From assembly GCF_900103875.1 (NCBI RefSeq), contig NZ_LT629705.1, positions 4,411,001-4,475,000 on the forward strand: a stretch of 64,000 nt of DNA, written 5' to 3'. This document shows, one piece after another, positions 17,331 through 26,404 of the stretch. The number at the start of each line of letters is the position of its first letter. Within the stretch, counting starts at the first letter, position 1. The stretch is from Pseudomonas arsenicoxydans (GTDB lineage Bacteria; Pseudomonadota; Gammaproteobacteria; Pseudomonadales; Pseudomonadaceae). The notes under the pieces are model-generated. The model was not told where the DNA came from. It made no database searches and saw nothing but the letters and a program-made list of their open reading frames with translations. The position numbers and the translations under genes are program-made.

Positions 17331-17656
17331 CACTTGCTCTCCTCGAGAATGGCAGCACCCAGCGCGTCGAAGCGCGTGTTGGCGCGGTAGACGTACCAAC
17401 CGGTCAGTAGCCAGGAAAAAATGATGATCGCCGCGCCAATCGGCATGCCCAGGGTCAACATCCGATGCTCGGCAAGCGGTGCATGCAGCCATTGCGGGGC
17501 AAACGCCACCACGCCCATGAACAGGTAGTAAGTGCCCAGCACGGCGGCGCTCAACGACCAGGCCAGGCGCGAACGGGTGTTCACCAGTTGCAGGAACTTG
17601 GGGTTGGCCCGAATACGTTCACAGCGTTGGGTATCGGTTGAATGGATGTCGATCAT
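17330..17656 (-). CDS. yjcH: YjcH-type DUF485 inner-membrane protein
   Basis: A 108-residue membrane protein of the DUF485 family, which is nearly always encoded directly upstream of actP. Two hydrophobic helices are visible, [20 protein letters not shown] and [20 protein letters not shown], with the family segment [13 protein letters not shown] ending. The start at 17656 has AAGGAG 9 bases upstream. It is probably an accessory or stability partner of the symporter; its precise role is not known. Confidence 0.9.
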   Translation of the reverse strand: MIDIHSTDTQRCERIRANPKFLQLVNTRSRLAWSLSAAVLGTYYLFMGVVAFAPQWLHAPLAEHRMLTLGMPIGAAIIIFSWLLTGWYVYRANTRFDALGAAILEESK

Positions 17657-17788
17657 GGGTGGCTCCTTATTGTTTTTGTTATCGATGCGTTGGGCATTAA
17701 AGGGCAGCGCAGGGCCGAATCCGGGCTGCACGAACCCTCGGCGGCAGGTGCAACACCTGCCGCCGGGCGGGTAAAACGTCGGTTGGGG

Positions 17789-19411
17789 TTAGAGCGCTTT
17801 GGCCCTGTCGCGCAGCACGTACTTCTGGATCTTGCCGGTGGATGTTTTCGGCAACAGGGTGAAGATCACCGTGCGCGGCACTTTGAACCCGGCCAGGTGC
17901 TCGCGGCAGAAACTGATGATGTCGGCTTCGCGCACGTCCTGGTGGTCGGCCTTCAAGGTGACGAATGCACAAGGCGTTTCGCCCCATTTTTCATCGGGAC
18001 GGGCAACCACGGCGGCTTCCATCACCCCCGGATGGCGATAGAGCACGCCTTCGAGTTCGATGGTGGAAATGTTCTCGCCACCGGAAATGATGATGTCCTT
18101 GAGCCGGTCCCTGATCTCGACATAACCGTCGGGATGACACACCGCCAGGTCGCCGGTATGGAACCAGCCACCCTCAAAGGCTTCGGCGGTGGCGGTTGGA
18201 TTCTTCAGGTAGCCCTTCATCACGGTGTTGCCGCGCATGAAGATTTCGCCGATGGTCTGACCGTCGCGTGGGGTTGGTTCCAGTGTCTTCGAGTCGCCGA
18301 CCATCACGCCTTCAAGCGTCGGGTAGCGCACCCCTTGGCGGGACTTGATCTGTGCCCGATCATCGAGTGGCAGCTCATCCCACTCGGCATGCCAGGCGCA
18401 CAGGGTCACGGGGCCATAGGTTTCGGTCAGGCCATAGACGTGGGTGACCTTGATGCCCATTTCTTCCACGGCGCCGATCACTTTGGCCGGCGGGGCTGCA
18501 CCCGCGACCATCGCGTTGACCGGATGGTCGATGGCCGCTTTTGCCGATTCCGGCATGTTGACCAGGGCATTGAGCACAATCGGCGCCGCACACAAGTGCG
18601 TCACCTGATGCTCGCGGATCAGGGTGAGGATTTTCTGCGGGTCAACCCGGCGCAAGAACACATGCACACCGGCCATGGCCGTGATAACCCACGGGTAGCA
18701 CCAGCCGTTGCAGTGGAACATCGGCAACGTCCAGAGGTACACCGGATGGTTGCCCATCGCCCAGGTCATCTGGTTGCCCAACGAGTTCAGGTACGCGCCG
18801 CGATGGTGGTAAACCACGCCTTTGGGATTACCGGTGGTGCCTGAGGTGTAGTTCAACGAGATGGCTTGCCATTCGTTTTCCGGCCACTGCCAGGCGAATG
18901 CCGGGTCGCCTTCGGCCAGCAGCGCTTCATAGTCCAGGTCGCTCACGGCCTGACCTTCGCCGTATTCCGGGTCATTGACGTCGATCACCAGCGGCGGATG
19001 GTCGAGCATGCCGACGGCGGCGCGAATCACATCATGGAATTCGCGGTCGGTAATCAGCACCTTGGCTTCGCCGTGCTGGAGCATGAATGCAATGGCTTCG
19101 GCATCCAGGCGCACGTTGAGCGGGTTGAGCACGGCGCCGATCATCGGTACGCCGAAATGCACTTCAAGCATCTCGGGAATGTTGGGCAGCATCACGGCCA
19201 CCGTGTCGTTCTTGCCGATCCCGCGACCGGCCAGTGCCGAGGCCAGGCGCCGACACCGGGTATAGGTCTGCGCCCAGGTGCGACGAATCGAACCGTGGAT
19301 GACAGCAGGGTAGTGAGGGTAAACGCTGGCGGTACGTTCGATGAAGCTCAAAGGCGACAAAGCGATGTGATTGACAGCCGAAGGGGCTAGCCCTTGTTCA
19401 TAAATCGACAT
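17789..19411 (-). CDS. Acyl-CoA ligase (AMP-binding)
   Basis: A 540-residue ANL-superfamily ligase. The AMP-binding signature YTSGTTGNPKGVVYHHRG is present, with HVYGLTETYGP, GWFHTGDLAV, and the C-terminal catalytic-lysine region LPKTSTGKIQKYVLRD. It should activate a carboxylic acid to its CoA thioester with ATP. The sequence is of the medium-chain/short-chain fatty acyl-CoA synthetase type rather than Acs. It heads the minus-strand group acyl-CoA ligase, yjcH, actP, acyl-CoA dehydrogenase and is divergent from a histidine kinase gene, which may sense the substrate. The start at 19411 fits family length; a longer frame to 19477 lacks support. Confidence 0.9.
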   Translation of the reverse strand: MSIYEQGLAPSAVNHIALSPLSFIERTASVYPHYPAVIHGSIRRTWAQTYTRCRRLASALAGRGIGKNDTVAVMLPNIPEMLEVHFGVPMIGAVLNPLNVRLDAEAIAFMLQHGEAKVLITDREFHDVIRAAVGMLDHPPLVIDVNDPEYGEGQAVSDLDYEALLAEGDPAFAWQWPENEWQAISLNYTSGTTGNPKGVVYHHRGAYLNSLGNQMTWAMGNHPVYLWTLPMFHCNGWCYPWVITAMAGVHVFLRRVDPQKILTLIREHQVTHLCAAPIVLNALVNMPESAKAAIDHPVNAMVAGAAPPAKVIGAVEEMGIKVTHVYGLTETYGPVTLCAWHAEWDELPLDDRAQIKSRQGVRYPTLEGVMVGDSKTLEPTPRDGQTIGEIFMRGNTVMKGYLKNPTATAEAFEGGWFHTGDLAVCHPDGYVEIRDRLKDIIISGGENISTIELEGVLYRHPGVMEAAVVARPDEKWGETPCAFVTLKADHQDVREADIISFCREHLAGFKVPRTVIFTLLPKTSTGKIQKYVLRDRAKAL

Positions 19412-19540
19412 GACGGGTACTCGGTGGCTGATTGTTAGCTCTATGAATGACCTGTTCAGCGTAGCCGCTGCGGTCATCCTTTATGTCCGGTTTGCTTTAT
19501 ATAACAATCTCCCGTGTATATGGAAGTACAACCTACGCAG

Positions 19541-19558
19541 TATAGTAGATGTACTATA
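19541..19558. promoter_or_regulatory. Inverted repeat in the ligase-kinase divergent promoter region
   Basis: A perfect TATAGTA-GATG-TACTATA dyad sits in the AT-rich spacer between the acyl-CoA ligase start (19411) and the kinase gene (19642). It could bind the LuxR-type response regulator encoded at 21923, or simply include a minus 10 element. No experimental motif is matched. Confidence 0.45.
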
Positions 19559-19641
19559 TTTGATTCCTGCGCATCCAAATGAATGCGACCTTACCGACAG
19601 AGCCGGTATATTCTTGGCTCCCCCGACAAAGCGGACCTGTG

Positions 19642-21918
19642 ATGACCCTGACGCCCGTTCGATTGCACAGCTGGTTGCGCCTGCAACGTGAGGGTGTGTC
19701 TCTGGCCGCCCGGGCAGATGCGTTGTGTCGTGCATTGCAGGAGTGCCCCGAGGTGCGCCGGGCGGTTTATCTGAGCTGGCAACCACAGGCCGGGATTTAC
19801 AGCCATGAGGGCGCCGCGCAGCACTTCCCGCCGGGGTTGGGTGATCCATCGCTGGCCAGCGATCAGTTGTTGTTTGATCGACTGGTGGAAGCGGGGCGCC
19901 TGGACCTGGCGCAGGTGCGGCAACTCGATTGCTGGTTGTCCGGTCGATTGCGCCGCGCTGCCATCAACCACGGTCAGGTGTTTGACCTGGCATTGACGCC
20001 GGGGCAGGCCGGGTTGTTGTTGGTGGAAGTGTGTGAAGGCGTCAGTCTTGATTGGCTGGGTTGGGTGCAGGATTTGCTGACAACCTTGCTAAGCACCGTC
20101 AATGGCATGCTGCGCGGCTCACCGCTGTTGGGTCACGATCCGCAACCGAGTCTGTTGCTCGATGCACAGGGTCGACCGCTAGAATTCAACGCCGCGCTAC
20201 TGGCCTTGCTCGCGGAAAAACCGCTGACCGATGTGCTGGGCTTTTTGCCGGGCAATCACCGGGTGTTGGTACGCGCCTGTCTTGATCAGCAACGGGCCAT
20301 CGAAGGGGTTGAAGCGCAGTTCCAGGAGCAGATTCTGATCTGGACGTTTATCCCCGATCCTCAGGACAACCGTGTGCTCGCCCGTTGCCGCGATGCCACC
20401 GTGCAAGTGTTGGCCGAACGTGAAGCAGCCACGGCCCGCCGGCTGTATCGGCTGATTATCGAGAACACCACTGACCTGATTTCCCGGCATACGCCTGACG
20501 GGCGTTTTCTGGACGCCTCGCCGGCGTCCTGGACATTGCTTGGCTACTGGCCTGAAGAGCTGCGTGGGCAAATGGCCCAGGGATTGTTCCATGGTCAGGA
20601 CCTGGCAAACCTGGTGCAACGTGCGCGGGACGCTCTGGAACAGGACGGTTATCACACGATGACCTACCGCATCCGCCATCGTGCCGGGCATTACCTGTGG
20701 TTCGAAACCGCCAGCCGGGCGATTCGTGAAACCTACACCGGCGCGGTAGTCGAAGTGGTCAGCGTGTCGCGGGACATCACGGCCCGGGTGCAGGCCGAAG
20801 AGAATAAGCGGCGCCTGGCCGAAGTCGTCGAAGCCAATACCGATCCGGTGTTGTTCATCGACCCGGACGGGCAAGTGACGTACCTCAACCCGGCGGCGCA
20901 GCGCATTCTGGGGATCCATGAGCCACAAGCGATGCCGACGCTGGCGCAACTATTCGCGAGCGCCGACCTGGCACGCCTGCAACGTGACGGTTGGAGCAGC
21001 GCCGAACGCGATGGCGTGTGGAGCACCGACGCGCGGTTGCAACCTCTCGGCGGCGGCACGTGCGTGCCGGTGTCGCTGGTGCTGCTGGCGCACCGTTCAG
21101 CCGGTGGTGAGCGCTACTACTCATTGGTGGCGCGGGACATGACCGAACGCGAATTGCGTGAAGCGCAACAGCGTCGCCATCAGGACGAACTGGCGCACAC
21201 CGCACGGCTGGTCACCCTGGGTGAACTGGCCTCAGGCATTGCCCACGAAATCAATCAGCCATTGGCAGCCGTGGTCAATTATGCCAACGCGAGCCAGCGC
21301 TATTTACAGACGCTGGACTCCAATCCCCAGGCCGCCACCCGAGTGGCACAAGGGCTGGAACGCATAACCCATCACGCCACGCATGCGTCAGAAGTGATCA
21401 GGCGTTTACGGGCGTTTCTGCGCAAGGGCCAGCGTCGCATGCAGGCGCTGAATTTTACCGATGTCGCCCGCGAGGCCGTGCGTTTGTGCGCTTGGGAAGC
21501 GAGCAATTGCCAAGTGACAATCGAGGACCGCCTGCCGGATAATCTGCCGCCCGTTTATGCCGACCGGGTGCTGCTGGAGCAGGTGCTGCTCAATCTGTTG
21601 CGCAACGCCATCGACGCCAATCGCGAACAACATCCGGGGCAGCCCTCGTTGATCGTCATGACGGCCGAGCAGGGCAGTGGCGCCACCGTGCAAATCGATG
21701 TGCAAGACCAGGGGCCGGGCGTCAGCGAACCCGAACTGGAGCAGATATTCACCCCGTTCTATACCAGCAAAGCCGATGGCCTGGGCCTTGGCCTGTCCAT
21801 GAGCCGCAGCATCATTGAAGGCTTTGGTGGCGAGTTGCAGGCCCGGCGTCAACCGGTCGGGCTGCTGATGTGCTGCCGATTGCCGCTGGCCGGCCCAACA
21901 AAACAACAACAGGAATGA
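19642..21918 (+). CDS. PAS-domain sensor histidine kinase
   Basis: A 758-residue soluble-looking sensor kinase; I see no clear membrane helix. An N-terminal region of about 270 residues of unrecognised fold is followed by two PAS domains (about 265-390 and 395-520), then HisKA with the phosphoacceptor in ELASGIAHEINQPLAAVVNYA and an HATPase_c domain with NLLRNAIDANRE, DQGPGVSE and GLGLGLSMSRSI. This NtrB/FixL-type catalytic core pairs with the FixJ-like regulator 4 bp downstream. It is divergent from the acyl-CoA ligase/actP group, suggesting control of carboxylate uptake. The ATG at 19642 has a weak GCGGA RBS; an ATG at 19579 is an alternative. Confidence 0.88.
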   Translation: MTLTPVRLHSWLRLQREGVSLAARADALCRALQECPEVRRAVYLSWQPQAGIYSHEGAAQHFPPGLGDPSLASDQLLFDRLVEAGRLDLAQVRQLDCWLSGRLRRAAINHGQVFDLALTPGQAGLLLVEVCEGVSLDWLGWVQDLLTTLLSTVNGMLRGSPLLGHDPQPSLLLDAQGRPLEFNAALLALLAEKPLTDVLGFLPGNHRVLVRACLDQQRAIEGVEAQFQEQILIWTFIPDPQDNRVLARCRDATVQVLAEREAATARRLYRLIIENTTDLISRHTPDGRFLDASPASWTLLGYWPEELRGQMAQGLFHGQDLANLVQRARDALEQDGYHTMTYRIRHRAGHYLWFETASRAIRETYTGAVVEVVSVSRDITARVQAEENKRRLAEVVEANTDPVLFIDPDGQVTYLNPAAQRILGIHEPQAMPTLAQLFASADLARLQRDGWSSAERDGVWSTDARLQPLGGGTCVPVSLVLLAHRSAGGERYYSLVARDMTERELREAQQRRHQDELAHTARLVTLGELASGIAHEINQPLAAVVNYANASQRYLQTLDSNPQAATRVAQGLERITHHATHASEVIRRLRAFLRKGQRRMQALNFTDVAREAVRLCAWEASNCQVTIEDRLPDNLPPVYADRVLLEQVLLNLLRNAIDANREQHPGQPSLIVMTAEQGSGATVQIDVQDQGPGVSEPELEQIFTPFYTSKADGLGLGLSMSRSIIEGFGGELQARRQPVGLLMCCRLPLAGPTKQQQE

Positions 21919-21922
21919 CGTA

Positions 21923-22558
21923 ATGGCAGGTGTGACGGAGCACGTGGTGTATGTGGTCGATGATGACCAGGGCATGCTCGATTCAACGGTCTGGTTACTC
22001 GAGTCGGTCGGACTCAAGGCCCTGCCGTTTACCAGCGGCGTCGAGTTTCTCAATGCCTGTGATGCAACGCTCTATGCCTGTGTGCTGCTCGATGTGCGGA
22101 TGCCCGGCATGGGCGGTTTGAACGTGCAGGAAGAAATGCGCGTCCGTGAGATGAACCTGCCGATCATTTTCGTCAGTGGGCACGCCGATGTACCCATCGT
22201 GGTTCGCGCGTTCAAGGCCGGCGCCCATGACTTCATCGAGAAACCCTACAACGAGCAATTGTTGCTCGACAGCGTGCAACAGGCGCTCAGCAAGTGTGCG
22301 GCCAGCCGCACGGATAACCATGGCCACGAAGCCTTGCAGGCACGTCTACTGACACTCACCCCACGCGAGCGCGATGTATTGCTGCCGCTGGTGCAGGGTT
22401 ACACCACCCGTGAAATCGCCGAGCAATTGGGCGTCAGCGCCAAAACCGTCGATCTGTATCGCTCGCGCGTGATGAAACGCATGCAGGCCAACACCTTGCC
22501 GGACCTGGTGGGCATGGCCATTGCGGCGGGGATGGTCGATCCACTGAAGTTGCGGTGA
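21923..22558 (+). CDS. FixJ/NarL-type response regulator
   Basis: A 211-residue response regulator. The receiver domain has VVDDDQG, the phosphoacceptor Asp in CVLLDVRMPGMGG, and the conserved Lys in FIEKPYNEQ; the C-terminal LuxR HTH reads LTPRERDVLLPLVQGYTTREIAEQLGVSAKTVDLYRSRVMKRM. It follows the histidine kinase with only 4 bp between, so the two are a cognate pair. Probable targets are the divergent acyl-CoA ligase, yjcH and actP genes. Confidence 0.93.
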   Translation: MAGVTEHVVYVVDDDQGMLDSTVWLLESVGLKALPFTSGVEFLNACDATLYACVLLDVRMPGMGGLNVQEEMRVREMNLPIIFVSGHADVPIVVRAFKAGAHDFIEKPYNEQLLLDSVQQALSKCAASRTDNHGHEALQARLLTLTPRERDVLLPLVQGYTTREIAEQLGVSAKTVDLYRSRVMKRMQANTLPDLVGMAIAAGMVDPLKLR

Positions 22559-22637
22559 TCTCTCACGTCGGTAATTGTGCGTCTATGCTGGGCTAATCGA
22601 CCCCCATTCCTGTGCAGTGAATCTGCAAGGAGGCACT

Positions 22638-23735
22638 ATGTTGCCCGCGCCGATTTCCGAAAAAGCCCTTTCACATACGTTGCTCGATGTCCTGATTCGT
22701 GCCGGGCTGATTACCGTCCTGGTGCTCTTTTGCTTCAACATATTCAGCCCATTCCGCGACCTGTTGCTGTGGTCGGTGATCCTGGCGATCACCCTTTACC
22801 CCCTGCAAGAACGACTCAAGGGGCCGTTGGGGCAGAAAGAGGGACGAATCGCGACGCTGATCATCCTGATGTCCATCGTCATCCTGATGGTGCCGGTCTA
22901 TCTGCTGGGCATCTCGATTGCCGACTCGGTCACACAAGCCGTGGCACTGGTCAAAAGCGGCGGCTTCCAAATTCCACCGCCCAGCGAATCAGTCGCCAGT
23001 TGGCCTCTGGTGGGCAAGCGGGTTTCGGCGCTCTGGCTACAGGCCTCGACCAATCTCCCCGAGCTGACGGCAACCTACCTCCCGCAGATAAAACAGGTAA
23101 GCCTGGGCCTGCTGGGTAAGCTGGCCGGCGTCGGGATGGGTTTTCTCACCTTCATTGTCGCCTTGATCATCGCCGGTATTTTCATGGCTTACGGCGAAAC
23201 CGGCAGGCGCAGCGCGGTGCAGATTGCCTCGCGCATCAGCGGCCCGGACAGGGGGCCGTCTATCGCCGACCTGTGCACCGCCACGATCCGTGCGGTGGCG
23301 TTGGGGGTGGTCGGCATCGCCTTCATCCAGATGCTGTTGGTCGGCTTGGGTTTTGTCGTCAAAGGGGTTCCCGGCGCCGGATTGCTGGCTATCGCGGTCC
23401 TGCTCCTGGGCATCATGCAGCTACCGGCAACGCTGGTCACCATTCCGGTGATTGTCTATGTGTTTGCCAACGAAGGGGCCACCACCGCCGTCATCGTGTT
23501 CTCCATCTATGTGTTCGTTGCCGGCTTGGTGGATAACGTACTCAAACCCTTGTTGCTGGGGCGCGGAGTCGACGTTCCGATGCCGGTGGTGCTGATCGGT
23601 GCGCTGGGCGGCATGGTCACCAGCGGCGTCATCGGGCTGTTCATCGGGCCGGTGGTCCTTGCGGTCGGCTATCAATTATTCTGGCAGTGGGTACGTGATC
23701 CAGCGCAGGAAGGTGGACGGCCGCCGTCTGTTTGA
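22638..23735 (+). CDS. AI-2E family permease (PerM/YdiK-like)
   Basis: A 365-residue polytopic membrane protein of the AI-2E transporter (UPF0118) family with about eight hydrophobic segments, including LITVLVLFCFNIFSPFRDLLLWSVILAI near the N-terminus and the conserved C-terminal FVAGLVDNVLKPLLLGRGVDVPMPVVLIGALGGM and GVIGLFIGPVVLAVGYQLF. Members act as exporters or sodium/proton antiporters; AI-2 transport itself is shown for only few. The ATG at 22638 has a strong AAGGAGG RBS. It is followed by a patatin gene on the same strand, about 100 bp on. Confidence 0.88.
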   Translation: MLPAPISEKALSHTLLDVLIRAGLITVLVLFCFNIFSPFRDLLLWSVILAITLYPLQERLKGPLGQKEGRIATLIILMSIVILMVPVYLLGISIADSVTQAVALVKSGGFQIPPPSESVASWPLVGKRVSALWLQASTNLPELTATYLPQIKQVSLGLLGKLAGVGMGFLTFIVALIIAGIFMAYGETGRRSAVQIASRISGPDRGPSIADLCTATIRAVALGVVGIAFIQMLLVGLGFVVKGVPGAGLLAIAVLLLGIMQLPATLVTIPVIVYVFANEGATTAVIVFSIYVFVAGLVDNVLKPLLLGRGVDVPMPVVLIGALGGMVTSGVIGLFIGPVVLAVGYQLFWQWVRDPAQEGGRPPSV

Positions 23736-23836
23736 GCGGGTGGCCATGGCATAGACCGTGCGCTTGATCGCTGAGGCCATCTTGCTGAGTCAGTCGAGCG
23801 CGTGCTCTGTCGATGGCGGGGACCGGAGGAGGCGTT

Positions 23837-25021
23837 TTGAAACCATTTCTGCCCAGGCCCAGCGCCTCGACGATGAACATGTTGCGTGAAGGCTGCCTGC
23901 AACGCCGTGAGGCTGTGCCACAAGCGCTGACGGAACACGCCGTCATACCGGGCATCCCGAATGCGCGTTACTGGCTGGACCGGGACCTGTCGGCGTTCAT
24001 CGTGGATGCGACCCTGGCCAACGATCGCGAGTCCGCGGCACACGCCGGCGAAGAGCTGCCGAACGACACCTTGCCACGGGGCTATTACCTGGCCATTTCA
24101 GGGGGCGGTGACGCCGGCACCTTCGCGGCAGGCATCATTGCCGGATGGACCCTGCATGGTTCCCGACCCATGTTCAAGGTCGTCACTGGTATCAGCGCGG
24201 GTGCTCTGGTTGCCCCGTTCGCTTACCTGGGGCCTGAGTACGACGAGATCATTCTGGGGATCTGCAGCGCGATCGGCCCCAAAGACGTTTTCCATGCGCG
24301 AAGTGTGCTGACCCGCCTGGCCAGCGATGGCATCGCGGACAGCAAACCCCTGGCGCGACTCATTGCCAAATACATCACCGCCGAGGTGCTGGCGGCCGTC
24401 GCTGAGCAGTACGCCAAAGGTCGGCTACTGATGATCGGGACCACCGACCTCGATGCCGGGCGGCCAGTCACCTGGAACATGGGCGCTATTGCGTCCAGTG
24501 GAGCACCGGGAGCGCTCGACCTGTTTCGCAACATCATGGTCGCCTCGATGAGCATTCCCGGTGCCGTCTCACCGGTCATGATCGATGTTGAAGTGGACGG
24601 TAAACAGTTTCAGGAGATGCATGTGGACGGCGGCGTGCTCACGCAGGTGTTCCTTTACCCGCCGGGCACGGTGATGGCGCTGAACAGCGTGAGCGGCGCG
24701 CGTATCCGCCGCGACCGGCATTTCTATGTCATTCGCAACGGCAAGCTGGAACCGCAATGGGCCGGCACCAAGCGCCGTACCTTGAGCATCGGCGGTCGCG
24801 CCATCAGCACCTTGATCCAGACCCAGGGCATCAGCGACCTCGATCGCATTTACCGCATCGCCCAGCAGGACGGGGCGGACTTCAATCTGGCGTACATCGG
24901 CGCCGATTTTCTTCATCCGCGCAATCAGAAATTTGATGGCGCGTACATGAAGCGCCTGTTCGATTACGCCTTCGAACTCAGTGCAAAAGGTTATCCGTGG
25001 CATAAATCGCCGAACAGGTGA
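23837..25021 (+). CDS. Patatin-like phospholipase
   Basis: A protein of about 394 residues with the patatin catalytic dyad: the oxyanion segment SGGGDAGTFAAG, the nucleophile Ser in GISAG, and Asp in HVDGGV. It probably hydrolyses acyl esters in phospholipids or neutral lipids. The charged start (LPRPSASTMNMLREGCLQRRE) gives no convincing signal peptide. I chose the TTG at 23837 because GGAGGAGG precedes it; an ATG at 23813 has no RBS and an ATG at 23873 would remove 12 residues. It may be co-transcribed with the AI-2E permease. The role is unknown. Confidence 0.83.
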   Translation: MKPFLPRPSASTMNMLREGCLQRREAVPQALTEHAVIPGIPNARYWLDRDLSAFIVDATLANDRESAAHAGEELPNDTLPRGYYLAISGGGDAGTFAAGIIAGWTLHGSRPMFKVVTGISAGALVAPFAYLGPEYDEIILGICSAIGPKDVFHARSVLTRLASDGIADSKPLARLIAKYITAEVLAAVAEQYAKGRLLMIGTTDLDAGRPVTWNMGAIASSGAPGALDLFRNIMVASMSIPGAVSPVMIDVEVDGKQFQEMHVDGGVLTQVFLYPPGTVMALNSVSGARIRRDRHFYVIRNGKLEPQWAGTKRRTLSIGGRAISTLIQTQGISDLDRIYRIAQQDGADFNLAYIGADFLHPRNQKFDGAYMKRLFDYAFELSAKGYPWHKSPNR

Positions 25022-25030
25022 GTTGTCTGA

Positions 25031-25081
25031 ATGAAATTTATGCTGTAGTTTTTCATGAAATTATAAAAAGATAATTTCATG
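25031..25081. promoter_or_regulatory. Candidate operator of the gamma-glutamylputrescine operon
   Basis: A perfect 11-6-11 palindrome CATGAAATTAT / ATAATTTCATG occupies 25054-25081, with a third ATGAAATT half-site at 25031-25038. It ends 8 bases before the puuB start codon, an ideal position for a repressor. The XRE-cupin regulator encoded at 26405 is the likely ligand by analogy with PuuR/PauR. Confidence 0.65.
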
Positions 25082-25089
25082 AGGCTTGT

Positions 25090-26379
25090 ATGTTTCAGCA
25101 GTCCACGCAGCATGTCGCCAGCTATTACGCCCACAGTTGCGCTGAACGCCTGACCACCCGACCTGCACTGAGCGGCGAACAAGACACCGAGATCGTGATC
25201 ATCGGCGCCGGATTCAGCGGCCTGCATACCGCGCTGCGCCTGGCCTTGGCCGGTAAGCGCGTGACGTTGCTGGAAGCCAGCCGCGTGGCGTGGGCAGCCT
25301 CGGGACGCAATGGTGGTCAGGCGATTCTCGGCTGGTCGTGCGACATGCCGCCGCTGGAAGCCGCGCTGGGCTACGAACGAGCGCGACGGTTGTGGGACGG
25401 CATGCGCTGGGCAGCGCGCGAGCTGCGTGAATTACCGGCTCGCCATGGTTTCGACTGCGACTACCGCGCCGGGCATTTGTGGACTTCGGTCATGCCCCGT
25501 CGCGTCGGTCTGCTGACCGAGTGGCAGCGCGAAGCCAGCCACAAATGGGGCCACCATGACTTGCGGTTCATCAGCCGTGAGCAGTTACCGCAATGGGTCG
25601 CCAGCGAGCGTTATCAGGCCGGGCTTTATGACCCTGAGGGCGGGCATCTGAACCCGCTGAAACTGGCACTCGGCCTGGCCGCCGCCATCGAACAGGCCGG
25701 CGGGCGCATCCATGAACAAAGCAAGGCATTGAGTTACCAGGAGGAGGGCGGTCGGTTCCGGGTCAACACCGAGCGCGGATCGATCCGCGCGGACGTGCTG
25801 GTGCTGGCCTGCAATGCCTACCTTGATCGGCTCGATCCGAAACTGGCCAGTTGCGTGTTGCCGGTGGGGACTTATCAAGTCGCCACGGCGCCGCTGACCG
25901 CCGAGCAGGCGACCGCGCTGCTGCCGAGCAACGTCTGTGTCACCGATAACCAATTCGTCCTCGACTATTTCCGCCGCACCCCGGACAACCGCCTGCTGTT
26001 CGGCGGCGGCTGTACGTATCTGGGCGGACTGCCCAAAGACATTGCCGGCGCCACGCGGCCGTTTCTGGAGCGAGTGTTCCCGCAGCTCAAAGGCGTAAAG
26101 CTTGAGTTTGCCTGGGGCGGGCACATCGACCTGACGCTCAAACGCACACCGGACATCGGCCGCCACGGTGATCGCTACTGGCTTCAGGGCTACTCCGGGC
26201 ATGGCGTGCTGCCGACGTTGGCCGCTGCCCGCGCGGTGTCAGACGCCATTCTCGGTCAGCCGGATGAACTGGCGTTGTATCAAGGCTTGAGCAACGGCAG
26301 CTTCCCCGGCGGCAAATACCTGGCGGCACCGCTGGAAGCCATCGGCAAGGCGTGGTATCGACTGCGCGACAGCATCTGA
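25090..26379 (+). CDS. puuB: FAD-dependent gamma-glutamylputrescine oxidase-type enzyme
   Basis: A 429-residue DAO-family flavoprotein with the dinucleotide motif VIIGAGFSGLHTALRLALAGKRV near residue 37, the segment SGRNGGQAILGWSCDM, and C-terminal GYSGHGVLPTLAAARAVSD. This matches PuuB/PauB, which oxidises gamma-glutamylputrescine to the aldehyde. The operon also contains a PuuR-like regulator and a PuuA-type glutamine synthetase homologue, which strengthens the call. Pseudomonads carry several paralogues for putrescine, cadaverine and other amines, so the exact amine is not settled. Confidence 0.85.
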   Translation: MFQQSTQHVASYYAHSCAERLTTRPALSGEQDTEIVIIGAGFSGLHTALRLALAGKRVTLLEASRVAWAASGRNGGQAILGWSCDMPPLEAALGYERARRLWDGMRWAARELRELPARHGFDCDYRAGHLWTSVMPRRVGLLTEWQREASHKWGHHDLRFISREQLPQWVASERYQAGLYDPEGGHLNPLKLALGLAAAIEQAGGRIHEQSKALSYQEEGGRFRVNTERGSIRADVLVLACNAYLDRLDPKLASCVLPVGTYQVATAPLTAEQATALLPSNVCVTDNQFVLDYFRRTPDNRLLFGGGCTYLGGLPKDIAGATRPFLERVFPQLKGVKLEFAWGGHIDLTLKRTPDIGRHGDRYWLQGYSGHGVLPTLAAARAVSDAILGQPDELALYQGLSNGSFPGGKYLAAPLEAIGKAWYRLRDSI

Positions 26380-26404
26380 TGAATCACTTGGCGGAATGGC
26401 AGGC

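Noticed and set aside
17690..17725. Possible PhaR core near yjcH (CTGCGCTGCC)
   Set aside because: It matches only 8 of 9 core positions, has no flanking symmetry and lies outside the PHB locus.
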